Positions 23,572 to 34,951 of a stretch of 64,000 nucleotides of DNA are shown piece after piece (within the stretch, counting starts at the first letter, position 1; every line of letters begins with the position of its first letter). The translations under genes were made by a program, and so were the position numbers. The notes under the pieces are model-generated. The model saw only the letters and a list, made by a program, of their open reading frames with translations. It did no database searches and had not been told where the DNA came from. Source of the DNA: Bathynomus jamesi (taxonomy: Eukaryota; Arthropoda; Malacostraca; Isopoda; Cirolanidae); assembly GCA_023014485.1 (NCBI GenBank), contig JAJOZX010001737.1, forward strand, positions 453,001-517,000. Reading direction: 5' to 3'.

Positions 23572-23573
<2 letters not shown>
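22215..23573 (-). mobile_element. Mariner-like element, decayed
   Basis: The terminal repeats are related (left ...AGTGAGCCAAAAAACTATTACC, right on the other strand GGGTGGGCCAAGAAAAACTG) and TA flanks both ends (22,213-22,214 and 23,574-23,575). The interior holds a broken transposase on the minus strand. Length of 1.36 kb is near a full-size mariner. Confidence 0.75.
22430..23240 (-). pseudogene. Mariner-like (IS630 superfamily) transposase remnant
   Basis: Reading the minus strand from about 23,070 downwards yields GRPNTSRTEENIDTVSSIIC, then QKSVKKISKTTGISRCSVRH (second helix-turn-helix), then KIWFSDEKTFTVASTINAQN with the first catalytic aspartate in FSDEKTF, then NDRVYGRQDKK and VMVSIFISKLGKS. 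Stops and frame shifts interrupt it at several places and the region after AAYYQENP is unreadable, so the later catalytic residues are not visible. It belongs to the same broad family as the remnant at 39,776-40,700. Confidence 0.75.
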
Positions 23574-23612
<39 letters not shown>

Positions 23613-23641
23613 ATATATATATATTATATATATATATATAA
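23574..23641. repeat. (TA)n microsatellite
   Basis: Interrupted TA run between the mariner-like element and the Penelope fragment; a further short run is at 23,690-23,708. Confidence 0.95.
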
Positions 23642-23786
23642 TTCAAACCTACATGGCTTCAAGGCTGGAAGATCACAATTTATTGTAATTATATATATAT
23701 ATATATAGGATGAATTTCACAACTAAACACGTGAAATGAATGAATGCTGCAAACCCACAAGGAAAAAGAAAAACGATTCCAAGTTC

Positions 23787-23816
23787 TTTCGTGTATTCAG
23801 AGCTACACCTCGTCAG
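23787..23816 (-). ncRNA. Hammerhead ribozyme core, Penelope A
   Basis: The minus strand reads CTGACGAG, then a 5-bp helix GTGTA/TACAC closed by an 8-nt loop (GCTCTGAA), then GAAA. This is the complete consensus CUGANGAG - stem II - GAAA. Stems I and III were not modelled. Hammerheads of this kind are known from Penelope-like elements. Confidence 0.75.
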
Positions 23817-23888
23817 GGAATGAAGATAGAAGGCACGATGCCCATAAATATATACAACGTAGCGGAAACCAAAACAATTAGCACATAC

Positions 23889-25050
23889 TTAACAAGGGTT
23901 AATGAGAGGCAAAAGGAATTTTAACAGGATGTTGTCAATTTTATACATTCCCGCACTGTTATTGAAATTGTTTTTAAAATGAATAAATGCACATTCTAGA
24001 ATATTTCTTTCTATTATATCTCTGTTTTTAACAAGCGCTTTAGAACTATCCCACTTAATGCTATGGTTACATCTAGACATATGGTTAAACAAAGCATTGG
24101 AATTATTAGCTGTTCTACAACCATATTTATGCTGTTTTACCCTAATATCTAACGTTTTACCCGTTTGGCCTATATATACTGAGTTACATTGTGTACATCC
24201 GATCGAACACACACAACCAACAACATTATCAGGACTATTCTTTATTAGGCGTGATTTAACAGTATTATTATACTTAAAAACTACATTAATGCCAATTGCT
24301 TTAAGCAAAGTCGGAAGGTATTGAAAATTAACATGGTAAGGTAGGCTAAGGATATTTTTACGCTCAAATTCCTTTACAATTACATTATTATAATACCTAT
24401 TCTTGGCTTCCCTAAGACAGTTATCTAAAACTGAAATAGGATAACATAATTTAGTACCAATATTCATGATATTGCATAACTCGGAATCTAAAAATTCAGG
24501 ACTGACAACTCTCAATGCTCGAAGAAACATAGCAGAGAAAATAGAGGATTTAATCGAAGGATGATGGTCAGAATAAAAATGCACATAAGAGTTATTATTA
24601 GTAGCCTTGCGATAGACTTCAAATTTGAACTGATTAGACAATTAGAGCATCTCCAAATTTTTAGATCCAGAAAAGATAGGCTTCCATCATTTTCTTTTTC
24701 AACTGTGAACTTAATAGATGGGATTAAATTGTTGAGCCTACCAAGAAATAAGTCAACATCCAAATTATTAGGCCAAAGGCATAAAATATCATCTATATAC
24801 CTGTACCAAACAAGGTTAAAATTAACAATCGTAGGCAAAATTCTACTTTCAAAAAATTCCATATATAAATTAGCTAGTACAGGTGAAAGGGGATTTCCCA
24901 TCGCCAATCCAAACGACATAGCATAAAACTTATTTTCAAACTGAAATTTACAATCTTTGACACAAAGCTTAATTAACTCAATAAGAGTGTTGTGTTGAAT
25001 AGGGAAAGAATATTCAGAGATCTTATCTTTTAAAAAATCAAGTAGGTCAT
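23889..25050 (-). pseudogene. Penelope A RT/GIY-YIG protein, truncated and frameshifted
   Basis: The part from 25,050 to about 24,650 encodes RT motifs: AMSFGLAMGNPLSPVLANLY and WYRYIDDILCLWP, the YIDD catalytic motif. A frame shift near 24,650 moves to the next frame, which ends at 23,889 and carries CSIGCTQCNSVYIGQTGKTL followed by RVKQHK, the GIY-YIG module, and a distal ERNILECAF with the expected glutamate. The enzyme would use target-primed reverse transcription with a GIY-YIG nick. The N-terminal RT fingers are missing because of 5' truncation. Confidence 0.9.
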
Positions 25051-25079
25051 ATATATATATATATATATAATTATATATA

Positions 25080-25112
<33 letters not shown>

Positions 25113-25118
25113 ATATAC
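25051..25118. repeat. (TA)n microsatellite
   Basis: Interrupted TA tract between the truncated Penelope fragment and the hAT element. Confidence 0.95.
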
Positions 25119-25119
25119 A

Positions 25120-26330
25120 CAGTGGTGGGCACCGTTAACCAAAAAGTTAACTTCGATAACGATAATCCGTTAACCCCAATTTTTAACTCCGATAACGATA
25201 ATCCGATAATTTTACTACAAAGTTAATGGAAGTTAACGATAACTATTTCTTTACTAACATTTAAAAAAATCAAGGAAAAAAGCTTTAAAACCCATAGAAA
25301 ATGTTTATTTATGCAAAATCCAACAATAAATAGGTATTTAACTGTATTTTTATCAAGTTTTGCAACTTTTTTGCTTAATAACTTTTTTTTATTTTTAATA
25401 AAAAATGTACTGATTACATGTTTTGAAACCCGTTACCCTTGTAACCATTAACTAAATTTTAATTTACCAGAGAATTATTATGGCGAGAACTGAAAGGTAA
25501 AATTAAATTTTAGGCACATTTATTAAAGACTGACACAATGTGCTGGTTGCCCTTCAGAAAGACCAACTTCTCAAAGTTAGGCCCAACTGCCAGTCTTGAC
25601 CTCTTGGGCCTCAGGATGTCCTTGCCGAGAGAGAAGAGCCGTTCCACTGCGGCAGAGGACGGAATTGGCGTATTGTACTTCAGGAAGAGGTTGATGAAGA
25701 TCTGCTCCCCCATGAAGTCAGAGTCGGCCATGTCTACCTTCCCATCAGTGTCCAGCCAAGTGTCGACGAGTCTCTTGGCCTTCTGCTTGACACTGGTACT
25801 TGAGCCACCGGCCGTCCACCCAGCGAAGAGGTCGTCAGGCATGCTGCTGTCGCTAGAGCTGGTGGTGCTGTCAACGTTCCGGTTCCTCAGTGCTCTCTCG
25901 ACCTCGTCCTCCATGGCGGCCCTGACAGAGACAGTTTGATCGCTGTCAAACCTGCGCAGCCAGTGGAGCCGGAACTTTGGGTGGAAGGCAGCTGCCAGTC
26001 CCGGTCGTTCAGGTAGTGGTTGAACCGGGTGGTGACGGCTGCTACCAGGGCGTCGACCAGTGGCTTGCAGACGGCCAAGCTGCTCCTCATGCTCCTGAGC
26101 TTCATGAGGGTGATGGCCACTGTGGGAAGGAGGGTTCCAAGGTAGGCATTCTTCTGAATGACTCCTCGCAGTTAACGTGTTAACGGACTTTAACAGACTA
26201 AATATCGAGTTATCGGAAGTTAACTGGTCCGATAACGATAAATGGAAATTAACTTCCGTTAATAGTCCGTTAAAAAAGTTAACTTCGTTAATTAACTGTT
26301 ATCGGATTAACGCTTTAGTGCCCAACACTG
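25120..26330 (-). mobile_element. hAT element, internally deleted (1.2 kb)
   Basis: The left terminus is CAGTGGTGGGCACCGTTAACC-like and the right terminus on the other strand CAGTGTTGGGCACTAAAGCG. Many subterminal GTTAACTTCCGATAACG repeats fill about 130 bp on the left and 170 bp on the right, the usual binding-site clusters of hAT transposases. Flanks TATATACA and TATATATA are a 7/8 match for an 8-bp duplication in TA repeat. Confidence 0.88.
25510..26120 (-). pseudogene. hAT transposase C-terminus
   Basis: Minus-strand frames 26,120-25,960 and 25,980-25,510, joined by a frame shift near 25,970, encode the C-terminal third of a hAT transposase: LVDALVAAVTTRFNHYL, then an acidic serine-rich linker, then the hATC dimerisation block TPIPSSAAVERLFSLGKDIL with RPKRSRL and NFEKLVFLKGN. 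The N-terminal BED finger and the catalytic core are missing, so this is a non-autonomous derivative. Confidence 0.85.
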
Positions 26331-26351
26331 TATATATATATAGTATTGTAA

Positions 26352-27480
26352 TATATACTGACTTTGCTAAAGCATTCGATAAATGTGACCATGGAATTAT
26401 AGCAAGCAAACTTAAGAATACAGGAATTTTTAAAAAGCTTGGGAGATGGATATTTAATTTTCTGACTTAAGAAACACAGAGCAGTAGTAAATACAGTTAA
26501 ATCTGAAGTCTCAGAAGTCATGGGCTCTGACCCACAAGGTACAGTATTAGCTCCCTTGTTGTTCATAACAGTGATGGAGGACTCGAGACCGGTCTCGAGA
26601 CCTTTTTCTTCTGGTCTTGGTCTCGGTCACTGATTCATAATAATGATTGCGGACATTGATGCAGATATTAATGACTATCGTGTCATGTTTCGCGGATGAC
26701 ACAAAGATATGCGAGGAAGTATCAAACGAAGCTAACATAGAAAAATTACAAAATGACATTGAAACATTATTCAAGTGGGCGAAAGACAACAATATGAAGT
26801 TCAACGAAGAAAAATTCCAACTTCTAAGATATGGTAATGACGAGGTGCTACAGAATAAAGGGCACAAAACTCCGCAAGCCAAACGGATAACACCAAACCC
26901 ACAAGTCAGGGATCTTGGAGTAATAATGTCGGATGCAGAATAATTGAGTATTGCTCAGTACTCACAAGCCCTTACAGAAAACGAGACATTGCAAACATAG
27001 AAGCCATACAAAGGACTATTACATCTAAGATAAAGGAAACGAAAGGTGAAGACTACTGGTATCGACTACAATCCCCGAAACTCTACTCTCTGGAAAGAAG
27101 ACGCGAGCGGTACACAATAATATACATATGGAAAATACTCGGGGGTTTTGTCCCTAAACTTAGAAACGAAATAGAAACGCAATGTAATCGGAGAAGCAGA
27201 TGATTTTGTACAGTCCCAGCTGCGGTGGGACTGGAGCATGAACGAGAGGATGGAAAATACCGAGGAATATGAGGTCAAAAACTTTTTAATGTCCCTGATG
27301 GCTACAAAGTCCCTGATGGCTACGAGGGCAGGAGGAGATCGGAAAGCAATTCCCTCCTCCACCAAATCCTGCAAATGAGGCGGAATGCTGCAGAGCGGCC
27401 TCTGAGTTGTCGTTCAAACCCTTATAAAGTATCATAAAGCAAGTATATTTTCAATGCTCGAGACACATGTATCAATAACT
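26352..27480 (+). pseudogene. LINE reverse transcriptase, broken
   Basis: RT blocks in order: palm motif with YTDFAKAFDKCDH, a stop at 26,468, GSDPQGTVLAPLLF in another frame, then after the MITE the catalytic FADD in SCFADDTKI, the thumb region (ETLFKWAKDNNMKFNEEKFQ, RDLGVIMSD), and from about 26,943 a C-terminal IIEYCSVLTSPYRKRDIANI ... LERRRERYTIIYIWKILGG. There are at least three frame changes. The C-terminal module resembles Jockey-like/CR1-like LINEs; the exact clade is not determined. Confidence 0.82.
26569..26632. mobile_element. 64-bp hAT MITE inside the LINE
   Basis: It begins CAGTGATGG and ends GGTCACTG, with flanking 8-mers GTTCATAA (26,561-26,568) and ATTCATAA (26,633-26,640) matching at 7 of 8 positions. 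Removing it brings the RT blocks LLFI and DADINDY back together. It contains the perfect 18-bp palindrome CTCGAGACCGGTCTCGAG. Confidence 0.75.
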
Positions 27481-27640
27481 TAAGTAAGTAGGGGGGGGGG
27501 AAGGCTTCACTACTTTACACAAAGCACTGTTCTGTCCATACACATATTCAAGGTACAAGCAGTTCCTAGCATCATTGCCAAATACAGAAAGTCAACGTAG
27601 TAACGGGGCTCCCATACGTAATTCATTACCATTAGAAGCC

Positions 27641-28166
27641 ACACTACTTTGTATTATCATAATCTAATGAACAGTTTGATGCACAGCTATTTTTGTGCCC
27701 ATGTCGTTAATTTGAATGGCAGATGCTCCGGTCTTTATAGGTCCGGGTACATGATTTTTTTAGGAGCAAGATGCAGTGCTAGCTCGTGTTTCCTTCTTAA
27801 GGCAACACAAATGTACCTGTTCCAATCACAAGCACATTCATACCACCCTCCACTCGCTCTACACAAAAAGGACCAAAACTCAGACCCTGCGCAGTGCCTT
27901 TAGTTTATTTCTCTGTACTGTTAACAGTAACAACTTTTTTATAGGATGTCCTCCAGCCCAATCCAATCATAAGCAAAATTATAATACAACCAACCCAACC
28001 AGTTGTAATTACACTCAAATGTAACCCACCCAGACAGTACTCCAAACAACTACAGTACATTGTAATCAAAGCAACCTATATAAGTTTTTTGAGACACCCA
28101 ATCATTTTTTAACTCTCTAATTTTATTTCCTAATGTACATGCTAGGGCAATTGCTAGGCCAACTGA
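27641..28166. other. Intergenic, nothing recognised
   Basis: Two overlapping open frames of 82-84 codons at 27,649-28,024 have no family motif. No RNA or repeat features seen. Confidence 0.4.
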
Positions 28167-28167
28167 C

Positions 28168-28225
<58 letters not shown>
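28167..28225. repeat. (TA)n(GT)n microsatellite
   Basis: TA repeats followed by GT repeats, immediately left of the hAT terminus. Confidence 0.95.
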
Positions 28226-28226
<1 letters not shown>

Positions 28227-28424
28227 AGAGTTGGGCACGTTACTTTCTATAAGTAACGGCGTTACCGCTACCGTTACATTGATAAAAAAGTAACGTCGTT
28301 ACCGCTTCAGTTACTTCTATGAAAAAGTAACGCGTTACCGCTACCGTTACTTTTAAGAAAAGACTGAAGAGTAAAAAAGCCTTAATAATACCAAATTATA
28401 CTCTATATGACAAAAACAATAAAC

Positions 28425-28664
28425 TCAAAAAATGTCCTGTCCAAAACAAAAATAATTTTGCAGATTTTTTAGGAGTGTTTTGTTCGATTTCAGGAACACA
28501 AGTTTTTCAAAATTGGCATCTGATAGTCCTCTTCGTTTGGAGGAACTAACAGCTACATGACTCCAGATTTGAAAAAATTTACTGGAGCACAGCTCTGAAT
28601 TTACTTTTTTTCCCCTTACACCACTAGATAGGTTAATGATAGTAAACTCTTGAATTGACGACAT
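28425..28664 (-). pseudogene. hAT C-terminal dimerisation fragment
   Basis: The minus strand encodes VNSELCSSKFFQ ... SSSKRRGLSDANFEKLVFLK, the end of a hATC domain, directly internal to the hAT-type left terminus. The preceding part of a hAT protein is not in frame. It lies 68 bp downstream of the stop of the transposase-like gene on the same strand. Confidence 0.7.
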
Positions 28665-28732
28665 ACCAATTACAAATTGTTTTAGCTAAACATAATAATA
28701 CAATAATGTACAGTTTATAACTCACCTTAAGT

Positions 28733-31286
28733 TTATTTATTCATTGCAGCAGCAACAGTGGACGATGTTAGACCTTGCATGTAGGCATTTGTTGTGAATT
28801 TACCGCCATGTATGCTTGGCCACTGATCAATGGCTTTCTGTGTGATCATTACAGCAGATCTAGTGCCTGGAGCTGGACCCTCCTTCACAATTCTGCACAG
28901 CTTAGTCAAATGAGATGGCTTAATGGATCCTTTGTGTTCAACAATGTAACCAAGAATGGAGAATGTCCCTTCAGCTGGTGCTTCACTCCAGGCAGTTGAT
29001 CCATCTTTATCAAAATGCTTTAATCTCTCTGTGATTCCTTTCCACAGCTGTTCTATATATTCTGTCAGCCAATTTATCACTGAGTCTTTTGTAAAACTAC
29101 TTTCAGATCTGGTTCTGGATGGTCTAGCAACTTCAGCAACCTGGTAGTAATCAGAACGTTTCTTGATGTATTTGTAAACTTCATTTAGGATGTAATCCTC
29201 AGCTGTTAGTTCCTTTTGCTGCCCTGTGGTATCGTGCTTAAATTCAGAAACTACATCATTTGCATTTCCTCCATTAGCTAATTTGGAAATTGTTTCCATC
29301 ACTCTTAACATAACAGTTTTCCCTCCTTCTTTATAAAATATATTTTCTACAAATTCTGCACTAACTGTGGTTTTTTGAGCTACTTGCAACATAATCTTTG
29401 TTACATAGGAAATCAATACATAGAACTTGGCACTAATTTCTTTCTCTTGTGGATGATCAAAAAACAAAATTTTCCACAAATCTGTCAAATTGATCAAATT
29501 CGTAATTAACCATGCGAGTATCAGATTTGAGTTTTGGTCTCTTAAAACCAATGATATTGTCAAGAACCATATTGGTATAGTCAAGGCCTGATCTCAGATT
29601 TGAAGTGTGATTCTGAATAAAGTCTAAAAGCTCACTTAGTTTACAAATTTTCTTCAATGCATCAACGTGGGCTCTGTTCACAAGATGCATTAAGTCCCAT
29701 CGAAATTTGAAATTTTCTCCAAACAACTTTTTCATTTCGTTTTTAAATGGCTCGTTGTCCTTACAAAAAGCCCCATCTCCAACCATTCCAGATACCTTGG
29801 ATTTAATTGCTTCTTCAGATAGTTTCAAGTGATTAGGAGACTTCAACACATCAAAAATTTCATTGGCCAAATAAACTCCTGATTTGCTGCGTACTAAATT
29901 TATCCCAGCAAGTTTTACAGTCTTATCTTCTTCACTCATAAGTAATACAACTAGCATGCTTAATCCCAAAATTGTTCCAATGTCAGCTGTTATTGTTACT
30001 GAAGTTTGTTCTAAGAACCACTTTACAGTTTGTTCTTTAAGTTGATTATCTAATAGCTCACAAATTGTCTCGCACGCATGTGTGCTATGATTCAAATTTC
30101 CAACCTCACAACCTGACCTATGTAATACAGCTAGAAGTACTGGATATAGAGCCCATGCAGTGTTTGTTTTCATTATGTAGTATAAGATGTTGCCACATAA
30201 GTCTTCTATGCGTTTAGTAGTGTTCCGAGAAGATGTTTTCATCACTTCATAAACAGCAGCTCTTTGATGATGCTGAAGTTTAATTAAATATCTCTTCAGG
30301 TGGGTTTTCAGATTTCTAAACCATCTCTCTTGATTTTTTCCTTGTTTGCATACATAGGTTAAATCTTTAACATTGAAGTAACCTTTTATGTTAGAATGTT
30401 TGTCTGAAGCACATGCTTTGGGGTCTGTGCAAGCTATGCAATATAATGTAAACATTTTATCATCAGAAGCATCATCAATATCTTCTTGATTATCATCATC
30501 TTCATCCTCAACAGCTATATCTACATCAGGCATATTAGTGTCACTATTTGCAATGTTTTCCATTATATCACTTGGTACTGAAAATGAATCATCAGCATGC
30601 CCTAGATCCTTCTTTTCCACCAATTTGAATGTAGATTTGATCAAATCATTGTTCAGGATTTCTTGTATTGATTTACACTTGCTTAAATGGGCTATGGAAA
30701 TGTCAAATTTGTTGCTTTTTGCTTTATTAGATTTGGATGCAACACTTGAACTTGAAGGCATATTTTGACTCTTCTCTTTATTAACCACAACAGCTTGGTG
30801 AGTTTCTTTTGTTAGGCGCAAAATTGCATTCAATGTCTTCTGGATTTGGAAATTTTCAAATTCCTCTAAAGCAGTTTTGTTAGTCTGATGCGCAGATTCC
30901 TCACTTACCTTTTGTTTCTTAGGTGGAGGAGAAGCACTTTCTTCAGTCTGTGAAACATCTAGTGAAAAAGTTTCATTTTCTAGATTAGCAGTTGATGAAG
31001 TTGGTTCATTTTTCTGAGGTCTAGCACTAGCACATTTTGTGAACAAACTAAATGACTGCTTTGCCGTATCTCTTTGCTGCACTTCATCCTGGTATTTCTT
31101 TACTGCAATATCTAAGCTGTGGGCCCAAACTCTGGGACCTCTTGTATTGTAACAAATATTTTTTTTGGAATTAAAATGTTCCTCCCAGTTTTGCTTCTTT
31201 GAATATTTGTTCTTGCATTGACCACAAAAGTAACCCCTTTTAACACCCTCACTTTTCTCTCCAACTTCATCAATATTAGGATCCAT
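28733..31286 (-). pseudogene. Zinc-finger transposase-like gene, one frameshift
   Basis: The first frame (31,286-29,457, 609 codons) starts MDPNIDEVGEKSEG and has a zinc-finger-like YFCGQCKNKYSKKQNWEEHF (C21, C24, H37, C45), a low-complexity Ser/Lys-rich region, an acidic run near residues 258-276, and the block GMVGDGAFCKDNEP ... WDLMHLVNRAH (residues about 501-538). A shift near 29,460 leads to the frame ending at 28,733 with EAPAEGTFSILGYIVEHKGS and KEGPAPGTRSA. GDGA and DLMHLVNRAH sit where hAT-like RNase H folds carry DNA-..-H motifs, so a transposase is a reasonable inference, but I do not recognise a named superfamily. A polypyrimidine-AG acceptor lies just upstream (31,301 region, minus strand), suggesting a 5' untranslated intron. 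Confidence 0.65.
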
Positions 31287-31314
31287 TATTGATTATTGAC
31301 TACCTGAAAAAATA

Positions 31315-31485
31315 CAAAATAAGTAAAAGTTAGTAAATATAGTATGGTAAAAGTGAGTAAAAGTAAGTAAATATAGTACAATGAAAGTAAGTAAAAGTAA
31401 GTGCTTTAAACTTAGTAAAAGTAAGGAAGAGTAAGTAAAAGTAGGCAAGTTAAAGTAAGTAAAAGTAAGTTTAAACTTAACTAAA
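31315..31485. repeat. Imperfect AAAAGTAAGT tandem repeat
   Basis: About 15 imperfect 10-bp units (AAAAGTAAGT / AAATATAGTA variants) cover the 5' side of the transposase-like gene. On the minus strand it reads CTTACTTTTA, within the putative 5' intron. Confidence 0.85.
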
Positions 31486-31756
31486 CTTTTCAATTCTAGT
31501 CATGGTGGATTACTTAAAACCGCACAATTATCTGGCCAATTTATCAAACCTGGCCGAGATCAATGGAACATAGTCCAATCCTGATAATTTTATATTAAAA
31601 AAATATACGTTTTAATAAAATTTTAATTATCAAAACATTGAAGCTTAACAAAAAATAAAAATAATTGTTAAATATGGAATTACCAACTAAACTTAAAATA
31701 ACTAAATTTGTAATTTAAAAAAATTGGTTTGTACAGGCAACTCAAGCCATTTACGC

Positions 31757-32220
31757 TGTTGGTTTACGTCGTCGTCGTCGGCCTAGGCAAGCTACGGCTT
31801 GGGACCGTAGCGCATCTATCCGGTATAGGTTAACCTGGATGATGTAGCCATAAGCACTGCCGCTGGTTAAGTGCCAACCAGTGATTATCTCACTAGCCGT
31901 ATTGAGTCCGTTAGGCGAAACTGCGACAGTACCAAAGGTGGAAAATATAACCCTTGGATTTCTATTATTTATTTGCAAAATGGACATGGTATTAGATTAA
32001 AATAATTATTTGAATATAAATAATTAACTGACAATTGTGATATATAATTAATTATGTTTACATACAATAAAATAATACAGTATACATAAAATTAGTATTA
32101 ATGTGGTTTACAATTGAATTATGATGGGTAACTAATTTAAAATGAATTTATAGCTATTCCGAAATTCAAGACGGTAAAATTAACATTTATCTTGAAACTA
32201 AAATAAGAGTATTCACTACA
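31757..32220 (-). repeat. 3' LTR of Gypsy element
   Basis: 464 bp, TG...CA in element orientation (starts TGTAGTGAATACTC, ends GTAAACCAACA). The GACGACGACGACGTAAACC stretch near its end is a short GAC triplet run. Matches the 5' LTR base for base as far as I could compare. Confidence 0.95.
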
Positions 32221-32236
32221 CACTCCCCCACCAGAG
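32221..32236 (-). other. Polypurine tract of Gypsy element
   Basis: On the minus strand GGTGGGGGAGTG directly precedes the TGTAGTG start of the 3' LTR, the expected position of the plus-strand primer for reverse transcription. Confidence 0.75.
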
Positions 32237-32243
32237 AGGAAGT

Positions 32244-34193
32244 TCAAAGAGTTCCGAACGACACAGATTTCCCATGGACCTTTTTGGTAGCTACATGTAC
32301 CTCGCTTAAGGTTGATTCCAAAAACGCAGGCTTAAGACGATCGATAGAAACCTTGTCGACCTTGGAACCGCGCTGGATGAGAAATGATTTGCGCGTACGT
32401 CGGAGAACTTCATAGGGCCCGTCATATGGACATTGGAGAGGCCGTTTTGGGAGAGGTACACGAACGAAAACGTGGGTGCAAGACTGGAGGGCTGGGGAAA
32501 CAAAGATGTTCTGTTGGCTAGTCAATCGAGGGGGAACAGGCTGAAGGGACTGCATGTGAGAGGAAAGTGTTTGAGCGAATTCCGTAGGATCACATGACTT
32601 ATCCCCTGCAGTGAAGTAGCCACCTGGTAGCCGCAGTGTTGTTCCATAGACTAGTTCAGCCGCTGTAGTCTTCAGATCACTCTTAAATGCAGAGCGAATA
32701 CCAAGCAACACGAGTGGAAGCTTATCCATCCAATGGGAGTCTTCGTGACACATAAGGGATGACTTCAGCTGGCGATGGAAGCGTTCGACGAGGCCGTTAG
32801 CTTGCGGATGATACGCACAGGTATGCGCATGTACTGTACCCAACAAGCTGGTAAACTTCTTCCAAAGCGAAGACTCAAATTGGCGACCTTGGTCAGTGAT
32901 GACTTTTGTCGGCAATCCAAATCTTGATACCCATCCATGAAGAAAGGCTCTTGCAACAGTGTCCGCTTGGATATCAGGAAGTGGGATGGCTTCAGGCCAT
33001 CTGGAAAAGCGGTCGAGACAGGTGAGCAGATAACGTTGGCCTTGAATCACTGGAAGAGGGCCAACAATGTCTACATGAATTACCTCAAATCGCTGGGATG
33101 GGGGCGGAAATGCGTCAAAGGGGGACCTGGTGTGCCTTTGGACTTTGGCACGCTGGCAGGCAAGGCACGTTTTGGTCCAATGTTTGACATCCTTCCGCAT
33201 CGAGGGCCAAACAAAGCGAGAGGTAACCAGGTGTTGCGAAGCACGGATACCAGGATGGGAGGGCTTATGAAGATCCGTGAAGACTGCTTGTCTGTGACAT
33301 GGAGGGACATAAGGGCGAATAGCAGCTGTTGATACGTCGCAATAGAGGGGCACAGACAATCCTGGCATACTCATTTTCTTGAGGGAAAGTGAGTGAGTGG
33401 AGTCTTCTCTGAGCAGTTCTTGTAGTTCCGTATCCTTATCTTGATCCTGTGCAATAGCATTCCACAGTGTAGAGCTGAAGGTAACAGAAGTAATCTCTAT
33501 TCTTGAAAGTGCATCCGCTGGAGTGTTCAAGACACCTTTGATGTGGCGGATATCTGTGGTAAATTGCGAGATATAATCGAGTTGCCTGATGACTCTGGGA
33601 GAGTGGTTACAGCTGTTTTTATTGAAGACAGTGACCAAAGGTTTGTGGTCGGTAAAAACACAAAACTCTCGGCCTTCAAGGAAATGTTGAAAATGCTTCA
33701 CGTTTAAGTAAATAGCAAGAAGTTCACGTCCGAAAGCACTATAACGCGTTTGGGCTGGCTGCAGCTTTTTCGAGTAAAACGCGATGGGTGCTTGTTGACC
33801 GTTAATGGTTTGTTCCAACACTCCACCGATCGCAACATCTGATGCATCGACCGTCAGAGTTAGGGGGGCATCACTGATAGGAAATGACAGAGACAATGCA
33901 CTATTGATAGCATTTTTGGCATTGTCGAACGCCTGTAAACTATCGCTACACCATACCAATTTCGTTACCTTGCGTTTGTGTGTGATCATAGCGTGTAGAG
34001 GAGCAAGAACACTGGCACAGTTTTTAATGAACTTGTGGTAATAATTTACCAAACCTAGAAACCGACGTAACTCACGCTGATTATTTGGCATTGGGTAATT
34101 TTTAATCACTTCACACTTGTCCTGAAGGGGGTAATTCCGTGCTGCGAAATCGTGTGACCAAGAAATTCCAAGGTTGGCTGTGCAAACACACAC
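32244..34193 (-). pseudogene. pol: Gypsy Pol: RNase H and integrase part
   Basis: A 649-codon frame. After the RT connection region (RRFLGLVNYYHKFI, residues 43-56) comes RNase H with D116 (TVDASDVAIGG), E157 and D182 (TDHKPL). Integrase has the HHCC finger at H309/H313/C343/C346 and a catalytic triad D375 (HVDIVGP), D434 (ITDQGRQF), E470 (NGLVERFH), spacing D-X58-D-X35-E. The C-terminus carries a GPY/F-type module (GPYEVLRRTR). All catalytic residues are present, but the frame is not continuous with the RT segment upstream (shift in the 34,193-34,106 overlap), so as read the polyprotein is interrupted. Confidence 0.92.
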
Positions 34194-34951
34194 TTAGATG
34201 CATTAATAGTAACACCGTATTGTTCTAAGCGTTGAAAGAGGAGTGAAAGATGTTCCTTATGTTCCTCTTCCGTTGAGCTGGCCACAAGCAAATCATCGAT
34301 GTAGGCATAAACAAAGTCTAAGCCTCTGGTGACCTCATCTATAAACCTCTGAAAGGTTTGCGCAGCATTCCGTAGCCCGAACGGCATCTTCAAAAATTCG
34401 AATAACCCAAATGGTGTACAAACTGCAGTCTTGGGAATATCCGAAGGCTCTACGGGAATGTGGTGGAAAGCCTTAACGAGATCTATTTTACTGAAGATAG
34501 ATTTGCCGTGGAGAAGAGAAGTAAAGTCTTGGACATTTGGTACCGGATATCGGTCCGGGATGGTTGTCGAATTCAAAAACCGGTAATCCCCACATGGTCT
34601 CCAGTCTCCTGACTTCTTCTGGACCAGGTGTAGGGGAGAGGACCAACTGCTTTTGGAAGGTCTTATTATCCCAAGATCCAGCATAAGCTGGAATTCCGAT
34701 TTGGCAGCTTTCAGTTTGTCCGGGGCAAGACGTCTGGGTTTTGCAAACACAGGGGGACCTTTTGTTGTAATGTGATGGGTAATGGTGTGCTTAATGGTAT
34801 CACCCATCTGCATCGGTTGAAGAATTCCTGGATATCGCTGGAAAAGGCACTGGTACATGGAATTAGGGGAACGAGGGAAAGTGCAGAGTTCGAGGCGTCC
34901 GGAAGGGCAACCTGTTTGGCAAGAACAGAAAGCAGTGTGGCCTGGTCGCAT
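34106..34951 (-). pseudogene. pol: Gypsy Pol: reverse transcriptase part
   Basis: The RT palm is complete: [20 protein letters not shown] (about residues 103-122), the first catalytic aspartate in [13 protein letters not shown] (D157), [17 protein letters not shown] and [11 protein letters not shown] with YIDD at 217-220. The frame is shifted relative to protease upstream (somewhere in 34,951-34,800) and to RNase H downstream (34,193-34,106). Residues before about 40 read in this frame look non-homologous, so coding probably enters it near residue 40. Confidence 0.92.

Larger units (their letters stand above)
23709..25050 (-). mobile_element. Penelope-like element family A, 5'-truncated
   Basis: On the minus strand this covers the last part of the reverse transcriptase, the GIY-YIG endonuclease and the 3' terminal region with a hammerhead core. 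The 5' end stops in the RT coding region at a (TA)n run (25,051-25,118), and the 3' end also abuts (TA)n (23,690-23,708). No internal insertion is seen in this interval. Confidence 0.9.
26341..27640 (+). mobile_element. LINE, 5'-truncated, 3' half
   Basis: Non-LTR reverse transcriptase remnants run on the plus strand from YTDFAKAFDKCDHGIIASKL at about 26,352 through DPQGTVLAPLLF (26,530-26,565) and SCFADDTKICEE (26,683 on) to a C-terminal region near 27,480. A second 3' fragment of the same family is recognisable at 38,676-38,830. The element starts inside the RT and is broken by a 64-bp hAT MITE. Confidence 0.85.

Noticed and set aside
28686..28725. A 40-bp intron joining the transposase-like gene to the hATC fragment
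   Set aside because: GT and AG are at the right places on the minus strand, but a stop codon precedes the donor and 40 bp is too short for a typical arthropod intron.
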